From: Psychrobacter arenosus
Lineage (GTDB): Bacteria; Pseudomonadota; Gammaproteobacteria; Pseudomonadales; Moraxellaceae
Direction of reading: 5' to 3'
Assembly: GCF_904848165.1 (NCBI RefSeq)
Contig: NZ_LR884459.1
Span: 496,001 to 560,000, forward strand
DNA length: 64,000 bases
The translations under genes were made by a program, and so were the position numbers. The notes under the pieces are model-generated. The model had not been told where the DNA came from. It ran no database searches and saw only the letters and a list, made by a program, of their open reading frames with translations. The stretch's first letter is position 1. Every line of letters starts with the position of its first letter. This document shows positions 17,499 to 27,123 of this stretch, one piece after another.

Positions 17499-18452
17499 AT
17501 GGCTTGGCAGCAAGTACATATCCAATGCGAAAAATCACAAGTCGACTTAGCCGAAGCTTTATTTATGGAAGCCGGTGCCGTTTCCATCGTTTTAGAAGAT
17601 GCTGGGGATCAGCCATTATTTGAGCCGATGCCGGGCGAATCGCCGCTATGGGATGACGTGGTGCTAACCGCTATTTTTCAGTTAAGCGACGATGATCAAG
17701 GTGCGGCTAGCGATGCTAATCCTGCCGATACGCTAAATTTTGAAGCCTTAAGCCAAGATATTGCTACTCAGACCCAAGCTACCCGCGTCTGGCTAACCTC
17801 TCTAGAGGACAAGGATTGGGAGCGTGAATGGATGAGCCATTATCACCCTATTCCTTGTGCTAACAATCTCTGGATAGTACCGAATTGGATTACCCCGCCT
17901 GAGCCCGAAGCCATTAACATTATCATGGATCCAGGCTTAGCTTTTGGTACGGGTTATCACGCCACAACGCGTTTGTGTCTCGATTGGTTGACGGAACAAG
18001 ACCTAGCGGGCAAAACCATTATCGATTATGGCTGCGGTTCAGGTATTTTAGGTATTGGTGCCTTATTGCTAGGTGCAAAAGAAGTGTTTTCGGTTGATAT
18101 TGACCCGCAAGCGGTACTGGCGACCAACCAAAATGCAGAACGCAACCACGTTCAAGACCGGTTAAAAGCTTTTTTGCCGCATGAATTTAATGAATTTTGT
18201 ACCAATAATGAGGTGCTACCTGTCGAGATGATTGTCGCCAATATTTTGGCCAAACCTCTCATGGAGCTGGCCCCTTACTTTGCTACTTTAGTTAAACCAG
18301 AAGCGCAAATCGTCTTAGCCGGCCTGATCGATACTCAGATTGAAGACGTTACTGCCGCTTACCAGCCTTATTTCAATCTTGACCAACGTCATGCTTTTCC
18401 AAAAGAAGAAGATATGCATTGGCATCGCTTGGCCGGTACCTTTATTGGCTAG
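17499..18452 (+). CDS. prmA: Ribosomal protein L11 methyltransferase
   Basis: Trimethylates ribosomal protein L11 using SAM. 317 residues, the usual PrmA length plus about 20. The N-terminal substrate-binding domain starts MAWQQVHIQ. The SAM-binding Rossmann domain has DPGLAFGTGYHATT (about 147-160), DYGCGSGILGI (about 177-187) and the catalytic-region VANILAKPL. A short insertion (DDDQGAASDANPADT) sits in the N-domain. ATG at 17499 is preceded by AAGGAA. It heads the prmA / DUF3426 / fis / purH series, a conserved order in Pseudomonadales. Confidence 0.97.
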   Translation: MAWQQVHIQCEKSQVDLAEALFMEAGAVSIVLEDAGDQPLFEPMPGESPLWDDVVLTAIFQLSDDDQGAASDANPADTLNFEALSQDIATQTQATRVWLTSLEDKDWEREWMSHYHPIPCANNLWIVPNWITPPEPEAINIIMDPGLAFGTGYHATTRLCLDWLTEQDLAGKTIIDYGCGSGILGIGALLLGAKEVFSVDIDPQAVLATNQNAERNHVQDRLKAFLPHEFNEFCTNNEVLPVEMIVANILAKPLMELAPYFATLVKPEAQIVLAGLIDTQIEDVTAAYQPYFNLDQRHAFPKEEDMHWHRLAGTFIG

Positions 18453-18663
18453 GTGAAAACTTCATTAAAGCTACTATAGCTAACCCCCAGTCTGTCTTAA
18501 GCTAAGACTAGCTAGGATAGACTGCGGTGCCGACTAGACTTATCGGGTATATTTATAGGCTAGAATCGCAAGATAATACCTGTTACGATACGCAACACTA
18601 CCGTGATATTCCTATAATAATTAGTTAGATGTGTTTAATGATATTGCAAATGGAATTTGAATC

Positions 18664-19806
18664 ATGACCCAATTGAAAACTCAGTGTCCTATTTGCGATG
18701 CGCTTTTTGTCTTACCAGAGAAAGCCTTAGACAATCCACTAGCTAAAGCACGCTGTAAGCATTGCCAAAGCATTTTTTTAGTGAATGAACACATTTATCA
18801 AGCCGACTCCGACCCTAGTATAGATACTGCGTCCGTAGCCTTTTCCGAACCAACAGGCACGTCAGAACAGACCATCTCTTCAGAGAATCAAGCGGCAGCG
18901 TCCTCACCTAGCGTACGCCCTATCTTTAGTAAAGATAGCCACAATCAAATCGATGACTATGGTTTGGGAGATATCGACTGGCGTAGCGACGCTCTGCCCA
19001 CGACCCGCCATCCCGAAAGCAGTTATTCGGAGAGCAATAGGGCCAAGCATGCGGTCAATAAAGACGCTTATGATGCCGCCAATGCGGATGCAGATGCCGC
19101 TTGGCTCAATGATTTACTCGACGAAGAACTGCCGGTAGTCTCTGACCCTGATACTATGTCAGTAACCGATACCAGTTCAGCACGAGACGATTTGGAAGCC
19201 GGCGACTTAACTGAGCTCTTATCAGAATTTGGGGTAGAGAGTGTCACGCCTGCCACCGTAACTCGTGAAGAAGTATTGGCTAAGATGAACGCTCGATTAG
19301 AGAATGACCGAGCGAGCGAGCGCAATATTCCTGGCCCTTCGCCCATGGCCAAGCTCTTTTGGCTCATTGGCTGTCTGGCGCTAGCCTTATTATTATTTGC
19401 TCAGTACGTTATTTTTAATGTGGATGACTTGGTCAAAGACCCGGCGAACGCTAGTAAATTGACCAAGGTCTGTGAGCTGGCCAACTGCTCGTTACCAGGC
19501 GCCAATCTGCAGGTTTTAACTTTATCGCATATTAAGCACCGTCCTAGCCAAGTCAATGCTCAAGCGACTCATAGTGATATCATGGCTGCTATCGTCAATC
19601 AGAGCGATGTAGAGCAGCTTTATCCCAATCTTCACGTTAGTGTCTATGGCGACCAAGGGCTTGTGGGCGAGTTTGTGGCTGGTCCTGAAGACTACCTTAC
19701 CCCGCCCCAACGCATGATTATCGGTCAGCAAGCCAAACTCATCATGTTCACAGTACCGGTAAAAGATGCTAAAATTGACCGCATTGATATCCGCACTTTT
19801 TATTAA
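18664..19806 (+). CDS. Zinc-ribbon and DUF3426 membrane protein
   Basis: 380 residues. N-terminal MJ0042-type zinc ribbon (C8, C11, C31, C34). A long acidic low-complexity cytoplasmic region (about 45-220) precedes one transmembrane helix (about 229-248), and a periplasmic DUF3426 domain of about 130 residues ends in a beta-rich segment. This architecture is found between prmA and fis in pseudomonads too. Function is unknown; the membrane helix in the middle suggests signal passing or scaffolding. No ribosome binding site better than the ATG at 18664 was found. Confidence 0.88.
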   Translation: MTQLKTQCPICDALFVLPEKALDNPLAKARCKHCQSIFLVNEHIYQADSDPSIDTASVAFSEPTGTSEQTISSENQAAASSPSVRPIFSKDSHNQIDDYGLGDIDWRSDALPTTRHPESSYSESNRAKHAVNKDAYDAANADADAAWLNDLLDEELPVVSDPDTMSVTDTSSARDDLEAGDLTELLSEFGVESVTPATVTREEVLAKMNARLENDRASERNIPGPSPMAKLFWLIGCLALALLLFAQYVIFNVDDLVKDPANASKLTKVCELANCSLPGANLQVLTLSHIKHRPSQVNAQATHSDIMAAIVNQSDVEQLYPNLHVSVYGDQGLVGEFVAGPEDYLTPPQRMIIGQQAKLIMFTVPVKDAKIDRIDIRTFY

Positions 19807-19899
19807 AGCTTAAGCTCTTCTTACAGGGTTAATACCACTATTAACCCTTGTTATAGCTGTCCTCTATCCCTCTGATCCTTTAGTGACTCAACTGACCCC

Positions 19900-20253
19900 A
19901 TGACTTATCCTTACCCCTCCTCAACGGCTTACTGTGACTCTGTTACCCCTAACGACAGCCCTGCTATGGGCGAAGATTTCAGCGAGTCTGCTCAGTATAG
20001 TCACCACGAGCAGATGCCTAGTACGCTACCTTTGAGTGCCAGTGTTGAGCAAGCAGTACGCCGTTACTTTTCTGCTTTAGAGGGCGAGACCTCCTCAGAC
20101 CTTTACGAGTTAATCCTTACTCAAGTTGAAAAGCCCTTATTACTGGTTGCTCTTGAGCACTCGCACGGCAATCAATCGAAATGTGCCAGTATCTTAGGTC
20201 TCAATCGTGGCACCCTACGCAAAAAGCTTAAAGCCTACGATTTAATAGATTAA
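19900..20253 (+). CDS. fis: DNA-binding protein Fis
   Basis: Nucleoid-associated DNA-bending protein and transcription regulator. 117 residues, against 98 in E. coli. The extra length is a poorly conserved acidic N-terminus. The C-terminal helix-turn-helix (NQSKCASILGLNRGTLRKKL, about 90-110) is diagnostic, preceded by the VEQAVRRYF dimerisation helices. ATG at 19900 lacks a clear Shine-Dalgarno. In most gammaproteobacteria fis lies directly downstream of dusB; dusB is absent here and the DUF3426 gene takes that place, with purH following. Confidence 0.95.
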   Translation: MTYPYPSSTAYCDSVTPNDSPAMGEDFSESAQYSHHEQMPSTLPLSASVEQAVRRYFSALEGETSSDLYELILTQVEKPLLLVALEHSHGNQSKCASILGLNRGTLRKKLKAYDLID

Positions 20254-20423
20254 TACGCCTTTTCGCTTATTTCCTAAGTTTTTACTCGTCATATAGCAGT
20301 TATCGACCAAAATCTCCTAGTGTTTGTCTGCTATAAGCGAGTTAGCATTTTAATTAGCGCTCGAATCCGCTATCCTAGCGGTCTTTATTCTCCCACTCAT
20401 TTTTTACGTTTTGGAAGCCCATT

Positions 20424-22004
20424 ATGTCCAACCCATCCTACGCGCTGTTATCCGTTTCTGATAAAGCTGGTCTGACTGAATTTGCTCAAGGCTTGATCGA
20501 AGCAGGTTTTCGCCTGTTGTCTACTGGTGGCACCTATAAGCTGTTAAACGAGCAGAATATCGCTGTGACAGAAGTGTCTGATTACACTAACTTTGCAGAG
20601 ATGATGGATGGCCGCGTGAAGACGCTACATCCTAAAATTCATGGTGGCATTTTAGGGCGCCGCGGTATAGATGATGACATCATGGCGGAGCATGGCATTG
20701 ATCGCATCGACTTGGTCGTGGTCAACCTTTACCCTTTTGCGCAAACCATTGCGAATCCAAACGTCACTATGGTAGATGCGATTGAGAATATTGATATTGG
20801 TGGGCCAACGATGGTGCGCTCAGCTGCTAAAAACCATGCCCATGTGGGTATTGTGACGGACAGCGCTGACTATCCGCGTGTGCTAGCTGCGTTACAAGCG
20901 GAAGGTAGCCTACCTGCGGCATTACGCTATGACTTAGCGGTAAAAGCTTTCGAGCATACTGCCCAGTATGATGGCATGATTGCTGGCTTTTTAGGTCAAC
21001 GTTTAAATGAAACGCAAACGCCTGAGCCTTTTTCTCGCACGCTAAACTTGCAATTGAGCAAGTCACAAGACTTACGTTATGGTGAAAACCCACACCAGCA
21101 AGCAGCATTTTACGTAGAGAGTACCGCAGCCGATACTGCCCAAGCTTCTATCGCTACCGCGGTACAGCATCAAGGTAAGGCGTTATCGTATAACAATATT
21201 GCTGATACCGATGCTGCTTTAGAGTGCGTTAAATCATTTGACGCGCCAGCCTGTGTTATCGTCAAACATGCCAACCCTTGTGGCGTAGCCATTGATGCTG
21301 ACCAAGTTGCGGCTTATCGTACTGCTTTTAGCACAGACCCTGAGTCCTCATTCGGTGGCATCATTGCTTTCAACACTCCGTTGACGCAAGCGGCGGCAAA
21401 AGCCATCGTAGACAATCAGTTTGTTGAAGTGATCATCGCCCCTAGCGTTGAGCAAGGTGTACTTGAGATTACTGCCAGCAAGAAAAATGTCCGAGTCTTA
21501 ACTTGTGGCGACTTACCTGCGTTTGCAGACCGTCAAGCCCAGTGGGATTACAAGCGCGTCCAAGGCGGTCTATTGGTGCAACAGCAGGATATCGGTCGTA
21601 TCACTATGGATGACCTAAAGATTGTGACCAAAGCTCAACCTACTCCAGCCCAATTAGAAGACTTACTGTTTACTTGGACCGTAGCGAAATATGTGAAATC
21701 TAATGCTATCGTTTATGGTAAAGATAAACGCACGATTGGTATTGGTGCGGGTCAGATGAGCCGTGTCAACTCAGCTCGTATTGCCGCTATTAAAGCAGAA
21801 CACGCTAACTTAACGCCTGCAGGCGCTGTAATGGCGTCAGATGCTTTCTTCCCATTCCGTGATGGTATTGATAACGCTGCTGAAGTCGGTATCTCAGCGA
21901 TTATTCAACCCGGCGGCTCTATGCGCGATGACGAGACTATCGCAGCGGCTGACGAGCATGGTATTGCTATGGTCTTTACCGGTATGCGTCATTTCAGACA
22001 CTAA
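20424..22004 (+). CDS. purH: Bifunctional AICAR transformylase / IMP cyclohydrolase
   Basis: Last two steps of purine biosynthesis (AICAR to FAICAR to IMP). 526 residues, the standard length. The N-terminal MGS-like IMP cyclohydrolase domain has [28 protein letters not shown] and [15 protein letters not shown]. The C-terminal transformylase domain has [19 protein letters not shown] and the ending [11 protein letters not shown]...[18 protein letters not shown] at 20424 follows TTTGGAAGCC. purD, usually next in Pseudomonas, does not follow; a terminator does. Confidence 0.98.
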   Translation: MSNPSYALLSVSDKAGLTEFAQGLIEAGFRLLSTGGTYKLLNEQNIAVTEVSDYTNFAEMMDGRVKTLHPKIHGGILGRRGIDDDIMAEHGIDRIDLVVVNLYPFAQTIANPNVTMVDAIENIDIGGPTMVRSAAKNHAHVGIVTDSADYPRVLAALQAEGSLPAALRYDLAVKAFEHTAQYDGMIAGFLGQRLNETQTPEPFSRTLNLQLSKSQDLRYGENPHQQAAFYVESTAADTAQASIATAVQHQGKALSYNNIADTDAALECVKSFDAPACVIVKHANPCGVAIDADQVAAYRTAFSTDPESSFGGIIAFNTPLTQAAAKAIVDNQFVEVIIAPSVEQGVLEITASKKNVRVLTCGDLPAFADRQAQWDYKRVQGGLLVQQQDIGRITMDDLKIVTKAQPTPAQLEDLLFTWTVAKYVKSNAIVYGKDKRTIGIGAGQMSRVNSARIAAIKAEHANLTPAGAVMASDAFFPFRDGIDNAAEVGISAIIQPGGSMRDDETIAAADEHGIAMVFTGMRHFRH

Positions 22005-22037
22005 GCTAAGACCTTATAATTAGTTAAACCGTACAAC

Positions 22038-22067
22038 AAAAAAACCACCCTTATGGGTGGTTTTTTT
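22038..22067. terminator. Bidirectional terminator (purH / ppiD)
   Basis: 13-bp stem of A-run plus CCACCC/GGGTGG plus T-run (22038-22050, 22055-22067), loop TTAT. It works on both strands between convergent purH and ppiD. Confidence 0.9.
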
Positions 22068-22199
22068 ATGTATAAATTTTCATATCTAAGTACGGGCAAG
22101 CTAATTCAATCCTAATGTCTTACTTTTTCGGATTAAGCCACACGTTTAACAGCAACGCATGGCTTAAACAGCTAACTGTCCGTAAGACTAACAATGAAC

Positions 22200-24074
22200 T
22201 TAACGACCGCGAGCATTGGCCATATTTTTATCGTTGATCTTCACTTCATAAATCAAACGTAAATATTCGAGATAATCTTGCAGTTGATCCTGACCTAAGA
22301 TATCGCGGATCGTAGCCGCAGTACCCGCTTTCTGTAGCTCAGATATTGGTGACTCAGTTTGCGTCTGAATAGGGTCAGCAACGATAATAGTAGCACCCGT
22401 TTCTGTTTCAGCCACTAAGGCTACCACACCGTCTTTAGGTGCCGCTTCACTAAAGGCCAGACCACGTTCTTTATCGGTAAACTGAGGCGCTTGACGCGTC
22501 ACTTGACCTAAGGCTTGAAAGGCTACTGACTGCTTAGTAATATCAGCTGGGGTTTTAATCGTCTTAGCGATAGCTTTGGCTTGCTGTACTGCCAACTTAG
22601 TCGCTTCTTGCTGCAATAGCGTCTGACGAATCGTATCCGTTGCTTTTTCTAACGTTAAGGTCTCGATAGGACGGTAGTTATTAGGCTGTACCCAAACCGT
22701 ACCATTAGCAATTTCAATACCGGTTGTTACGGCTTGATCATGGATAGTAAAGTCATCAAAAGCTTTATTGACCACTGTAGGTTGCGACAATTTAGTCTGG
22801 TTGTTGTCTTTAGTATAGTTTTTCAACGTGATAACTTTAAGACCTTCTTGTTGCGCAATATCTTGCATACTAAAGCCATCCGCTGCTAAATCGTTAATAG
22901 CGGCTACTTTATCGGCATAAGCGGTCTCACGCTTATAGATAGCGGCTTTAGCCGTTAACGCTTCACGCATAGACTCCAGTGAAGGTACTTTCACGCCATC
23001 ATCTTTGGTCACAGTAAAGATTTGATAGCCAAAACTGGTCTTAACTGGTGCACTGACTTCACCTACTTTGAGACCTTGTAAGGCTTGCTCTACTGCCCCC
23101 GCATCCTTACCAAATACCGAAGGGTTAAAGCGACCAATACCGCCACCCTGTTGACCAGTAGGGTCTTCAGAATATTGCTTAGCCATGGCTGCAAACTTAG
23201 CGCCTTTATCTAGCTGAGCTTTAATATCGGTTGCTTTTTTCTTAGCATCATCGCCCGTCACTAGAATCTGCGCCAACTCACGCTCATCGGCACCAGCAGC
23301 GCTTTGCTTATAGGCGGTATATTGTTGTTGTACGTCTTCTTCCGTCACTTTAGGCACAGCAACGGTAGCCGGAGACAACTCGATATAGTCTAAATCAACC
23401 ATCGCTTGGCTTTTTAACGACTCTTTATGAGTGTCATAATACTGTTTAATCGCAGCAGGCGTGACCGAGACTTTATCGGTATAGCCTTTCCAATCGATGC
23501 GATGTAACCATACCCGACGGCTTTCTAACTGCAAATCGATCATCTTATCAACGGCTTGCATAGGATAAATTGCTGTGCCTACGATACTTGCATTGAGTTG
23601 ATCTAAGCTTAACTGCTCACGGAATACCGCAAACAACTGGTCTTTACTCATGCCGCTTTGACGCAGATAGTTTGAAAAACGCTCATTAGAGAACTCGCCT
23701 GACTCATCTTTAAAGCCCTCTTCTTGGCGCAGCAGTCGGTTGATCGTATCATCAGAGATGGTCATGCCTAGCTTTTTAGCTTGCTGCTCAAGTAGCTTGC
23801 GGTCGATTAGGCCACGTAGCACTTGCTCATGTAGCACCTCTTCATTTAGCAAACTGGCATCCGGCAACTCTTCTAGAATCTCGGTACGGCGAGCATTGAC
23901 TGCCGACTGATACTCATTGAGACTAATACTTGCTTCACCCACTTGAGCTATTTGGTTGGGATCCGTATTAGCTTGAAGATAGCCTTCGATACCGAGCAGG
24001 GCCAAAGGAGCCAAACAGAGCATCAATAAAATACGTCCTGGCCAACTTTTCAAAAAATCGCGCAATTTATCCAT
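22200..24074 (-). CDS. ppiD: Peptidyl-prolyl isomerase PpiD (SurA N-domain, membrane-anchored)
   Basis: Inner-membrane periplasmic chaperone assisting folding near the Sec translocon. 624 residues: short cytoplasmic start, transmembrane helix about 13-29, SurA-like N-terminal chaperone region (about 35-250), a PpiC parvulin domain (about 258-355: ELAQILV...DPTGQQGGGIGRFNPSVFG...PVKTSFGYQIF) and a C-terminal chaperone lobe. ATG at 24074. As in E. coli it lies downstream of hupB on the same strand, but here 650 bases and a terminator separate them, so it is probably transcribed alone. Confidence 0.93.
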   Translation of the reverse strand: MDKLRDFLKSWPGRILLMLCLAPLALLGIEGYLQANTDPNQIAQVGEASISLNEYQSAVNARRTEILEELPDASLLNEEVLHEQVLRGLIDRKLLEQQAKKLGMTISDDTINRLLRQEEGFKDESGEFSNERFSNYLRQSGMSKDQLFAVFREQLSLDQLNASIVGTAIYPMQAVDKMIDLQLESRRVWLHRIDWKGYTDKVSVTPAAIKQYYDTHKESLKSQAMVDLDYIELSPATVAVPKVTEEDVQQQYTAYKQSAAGADERELAQILVTGDDAKKKATDIKAQLDKGAKFAAMAKQYSEDPTGQQGGGIGRFNPSVFGKDAGAVEQALQGLKVGEVSAPVKTSFGYQIFTVTKDDGVKVPSLESMREALTAKAAIYKRETAYADKVAAINDLAADGFSMQDIAQQEGLKVITLKNYTKDNNQTKLSQPTVVNKAFDDFTIHDQAVTTGIEIANGTVWVQPNNYRPIETLTLEKATDTIRQTLLQQEATKLAVQQAKAIAKTIKTPADITKQSVAFQALGQVTRQAPQFTDKERGLAFSEAAPKDGVVALVAETETGATIIVADPIQTQTESPISELQKAGTAATIRDILGQDQLQDYLEYLRLIYEVKINDKNMANARGR

Positions 24075-24597
24075 AGTTAATTCTGCTTTGACCTTAATTA
24101 AAAATTTGTAAACTATCTAATAGTGTAAGTGCTAGTAGCTTGGCGATAACGATTGCTTACCTACCTGTCTATCTATCTATGCACCTACACCCTACTCAGT
24201 ATGCTACGGCTAGCATAGCCCTATAAAATCAGTTTAACCCCTCATAATCCTATAATTTTAAAGATTATCAGTGCTAGACAACGCTGCTATTACTGCCAAT
24301 TGGCGCGGGATAATAAGGCAGTAAAATAGCTGAGGGGCTTGTCAGACAACGTCATATAATACGTGAATTTGCTTTAAGACTCAAAGCATTCCCCCACTCG
24401 CTTAGGAATTGCTTATTTAGCTCAGTACTCGTAATTTTTTTGCCGCTAAAACCAAGCTTATAAAAGTACCAATAGGTAGCCTTAATTTATGCTTGGTATG
24501 ACTTTACACAGTGATACTGGGCCAATGATTAGCCATGAGTGAAATGATAAGGAGCTAATACTAAGCCAATAAGGCGCTGAAATTAAGAAGGTCTCAT
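24075..24597. other. ppiD upstream spacer, no gene seen
   Basis: About 520 AT-rich bases with no ORF carrying a ribosome binding site on either strand. It must hold the ppiD promoter. I see no strong repeat or RNA fold. Confidence 0.4.
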
Positions 24598-24625
24598 AAA
24601 AAAAGCACCTAATAATAGGTGCTTT
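24598..24625 (-). terminator. Terminator after hupB
   Basis: 10-bp stem (24602-24611 with 24616-24625) built on AAGCACCTA/TAGGTGCTT, followed on the minus strand by at least seven T. It lies about 100 bases after the hupB stop. Confidence 0.85.
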
Positions 24626-24724
24626 CTTAAAACTAGATTTAGGACAGTAAGCTAAAAATCGTTTAATAAAGTATTAGTAAAATAATGCTTTTTAACGACT
24701 GTTAGTTTAGCTGTTAAATTAGTC

Positions 24725-25000
24725 TTATTTGTTTAAACGGTCTTTTAGGTTTTTACCTGCTTTAAAGCTAGGTACTTTGCTGGCTGGAATCTCGAGTGGA
24801 TCGCCAGTCTTAGGGTTACGGCCAGTACGGGCTTTACGGTCTTTTACGCTAAAAGTACCGAAACCTACTAGTGAAATGCTGTCGTCATTTTCAAGAGCTT
24901 CACCAACGCTTTCGATCAAGGCGTTCAAGGCATCACCAGCTTGAGTTTTATTTAGGCCGCTTTTTTCAGCGATGTTGTCAATCAATTCTGATTTATTCAT
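24725..25000 (-). CDS. hupB: DNA-binding protein HU-beta type
   Basis: Histone-like nucleoid protein. 91 residues, with the full HU fold: MNKSELID start, GFGTFSV strand and the DNA-binding arm [25 protein letters not shown] (Pro at the arm tip), ending [19 protein letters not shown] lies just before ATG 25000. It is upstream of ppiD as in E. coli, but clp/lon genes are not adjacent here. A good promoter lies 48 bases upstream. Confidence 0.96.
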   Translation of the reverse strand: MNKSELIDNIAEKSGLNKTQAGDALNALIESVGEALENDDSISLVGFGTFSVKDRKARTGRNPKTGDPLEIPASKVPSFKAGKNLKDRLNK

Positions 25001-25047
25001 AAAAATATCCTTAAAGGTTGTAGCTATGATAGTTGTGTGGGTGAGGT

Positions 25048-25076
25048 ATTGTATCGCCCAAAATTGATTTAGGCAA
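25048..25076 (-). promoter_or_regulatory. Sigma70-type promoter of hupB
   Basis: On the minus strand: TTGCCT (25076-25071), a 17-base spacer, TACAAT (25053-25048). Transcription would begin near 25041 and give a leader of about 40 bases. Confidence 0.6.
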
Positions 25077-26138
25077 TATAAACCCTTGTCCCTATTGAAT
25101 TAAGAGCTATTTCTTCATTCTATGTTTGGCATTGAACACACGATAGGGTATCTCAAATGCAAGCTCAGGAATAATCAGTTTAGCGTATGCCAGCTCCTAA
25201 TCATTAAATTGTCATAAAGACACCTAATGATGGTGTAGCTTAAAGCTCGTCATACCCTTTACCAACCTCCAGAACCGCCTAGTCTACTACAACTAAGCTG
25301 CTGCACGCCATACGGCTATTGCTGATAGTAACTAATGTATACACATAGGTATACAGTAATCCGTCATAAGCCATAACCTTTTTATAGTAAAAGAGCCCTT
25401 GATACCGCAGCATTCTCTACTAAAGTTATCGGTCAATACTTTGTATTTACTTAATAAACCTAAATCAGTCCTCCTAAGGTAATTCGATGTTTTACCATCT
25501 CGATTGACTTAAAAAGCGTCATAATTAGGTTTACTTAAGTGCATATTACTGGTCTAAACCGCTAACCAAACATAAGGTTAGAGCAGTTATAGCAAGGGCA
25601 CAGCAGTTGCGCAAGTGATTTTACATTTTTCCTGTATGACATTACGTGAGTTTAGAGTTCAAAGTAATTTAAGGTATTTATCGTCTAAAGCTAAAGTTTT
25701 AAGGTCATTTTATGGTGCCATTATTATTAAACTACCTTTAGCAAGTCTTTTTTATCACTCCTCCTTACTAGCGGTTAATATACATAAACCACTATTTTGC
25801 TCTATACTCCCGTGTAACAGAATACTGCACAAACACCACTAGCTTAGAACTTTAGCCAAGGTAGGCTATCCATAATAGATTCTAACTTTTAGCGGCGATA
25901 TTGATTTGTATAACCACATCACTACATTTTATAAATCGTTATTTACTTAGGTTATTTGATAATATTGCGAGTAATGCGGTATCTTATTGCGTTTTTCCAT
26001 TATTAAACGGCTATTTTAGCTCATTAAATATTAAGGGTTATTACCCGATTGGCTGAGCCATTAAGTTGATTAAGGCCTAGCTGCATTTATTGAACACCCT
26101 TGTTTTTATTGATTTATTCACTTATTTGGACTGTCTTC
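25077..26138. other. Long spacer between hupB and the UbiJ-like gene
   Basis: About 1.06 kb, AT-rich, with no convincing gene. A 75-codon GTG-start frame (25615-25842) has no ribosome binding site and reads like random translation. The one ordered element is a perfect dyad TGTATAC-N6-GTATACA at 25336-25355. Rest unexplained. Confidence 0.4.
25336..25355. promoter_or_regulatory. Operator-like dyad TGTATAC-N6-GTATACA
   Basis: A perfect 7-bp inverted repeat with a 6-base centre, 20 bp in all, typical in size of a dimeric repressor site (GntR/TetR-like spacing). It lies 336 bases upstream of hupB with no gene near on the other side, so its target is not obvious. Confidence 0.35.
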
Positions 26139-26783
26139 ATGAAGCGTACTACTTTGTCTCACTCTTTATTGAATATTATCTTAGTATTTGTAGAGTCTGC
26201 TCTTACCTTGTTATTACGCTTAGATCCTGCCTTACGTAAAGCAGCTTATCCGCTAGCGAAAAAAGGCACAGTCGTGTGTTTGCGTCTGTATTTGCCGCAT
26301 ACTGAGGTCTATGCCACTTTTAGCTATAAAGGCGTGTTATTAGATGCTGCTTTACCTAGTGGCCGTACTGAGCCTGATGTCATTATCAATGCCTATAGTT
26401 TACAAGTTTTCAATGTTTTGACTTCCCATAGCGAAATGCAGCTCAATAAACTACAGATGCGTGGCGATGTGGTGCAAGTGGATTTGGTCAAGAGCTTTTT
26501 GCTACAGCTAGGCTTAGGCAGCTTGATACAAAGTTTATTGAAGAAATTTAAAGGCAATGACAAAGACAGTTCAGTAGACGCTGCTGCTAGAGAACAAAAA
26601 AAGAATGACTATAAAGTACGTATTGCAGAGCAACAAACGCAAATTAATACGCTCACCATGAAAAACCGTGAGCTTGAAACCACAGTTAAAGAATTGAATA
26701 GCAAACATAAGACTTTAATGATCAGCACCGTTGTCGCCGTAGTTATCGCTATTGTGGCTGTGGTAGCTTGGTTAATGAAATAG
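26139..26783 (+). CDS. SCP2/UbiJ-like protein with coiled coil and C-terminal membrane anchor
   Basis: 214 residues from ATG 26139; an in-frame TTG at 26100 is less likely. The N-terminal half (about 10-130) resembles the SCP2-type lipid-binding domain of UbiJ (VESALTLLLRLDPALRK..., then repeated beta strands and a D-VIINAYSLQVF segment). Then comes a charged coiled coil (about 150-192: QTQINTLTMKNRELETTVKELN) and a single C-terminal helix (about 195-213) ending in K. UbiJ proteins have the SCP2 plus coiled-coil plan but normally no tail anchor. Function may lie in ubiquinone or lipid handling; this is inference. A terminator follows and it is monocistronic. Confidence 0.6.
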   Translation: MKRTTLSHSLLNIILVFVESALTLLLRLDPALRKAAYPLAKKGTVVCLRLYLPHTEVYATFSYKGVLLDAALPSGRTEPDVIINAYSLQVFNVLTSHSEMQLNKLQMRGDVVQVDLVKSFLLQLGLGSLIQSLLKKFKGNDKDSSVDAAAREQKKNDYKVRIAEQQTQINTLTMKNRELETTVKELNSKHKTLMISTVVAVVIAIVAVVAWLMK

Positions 26784-26858
26784 CGCTTATATAAGCTATA
26801 GCATAAAGTTAGACTGTATGATGCCCACCTTATTAGCTGGGTAACTATTATCGCAAGG

Positions 26859-26892
26859 AGCACTAGCACTATAAAATGGCTGGTGCTTTTTT
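26859..26892 (+). terminator. Terminator after the UbiJ-like gene
   Basis: 9-bp stem AGCACTAGC/GCTGGTGCT (one G-U), 11-base loop, followed by six T. Confidence 0.8.
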
Positions 26893-27013
26893 ATTAGTTA
26901 GGAATTTTTCCTACGGTGGGCTTTCTATCTTTCTATCTATACCCTCTACATACCCTCTCTATTTAGTTTAATAATCACTGTATAAAGTTAAACTCAATTA
27001 TAGCGTGTAATCC

Positions 27014-27041
27014 TTGATTCACTTAGGGATAAGGCTATAAT
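27014..27041 (+). promoter_or_regulatory. Possible second upstream promoter of the isc operon
   Basis: TTGATT (27014-27019), 16-base spacer, TATAAT (27036-27041). It is a good match to a sigma70 promoter and lies just upstream of the IscR-site promoter, giving a tandem arrangement. Confidence 0.4.
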
Positions 27042-27055
27042 CTAGCAACAAATCC

Positions 27056-27089
27056 AATCTTGACTATTTTACTCGGGATTAAGTATAAT
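27056..27089 (+). promoter_or_regulatory. isc promoter with overlapping IscR type 1 site
   Basis: The -35 TTGACT (27060-27065), an 18-base spacer and a perfect -10 TATAAT (27084-27089). The 25-base stretch 27056-27080 agrees with the published E. coli type 1 IscR site (ATASYYGACTRWWWYAGTCRRSTAT) at about 20 of 25 positions, including the whole central YYGACTRWWWYA. It covers the -35 box, as expected for repression by [2Fe-2S]-IscR. Transcription start about 27096, leader about 170 bases. Confidence 0.7.
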
Positions 27090-27123
27090 AGCCCCAGTAA
27101 CAAGAAATAGTAATGAGACCATT

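Noticed and set aside
25615..25842. 75-codon frame in the hupB upstream spacer
   Set aside because: GTG start without Shine-Dalgarno and residue composition of translated AT-rich spacer.
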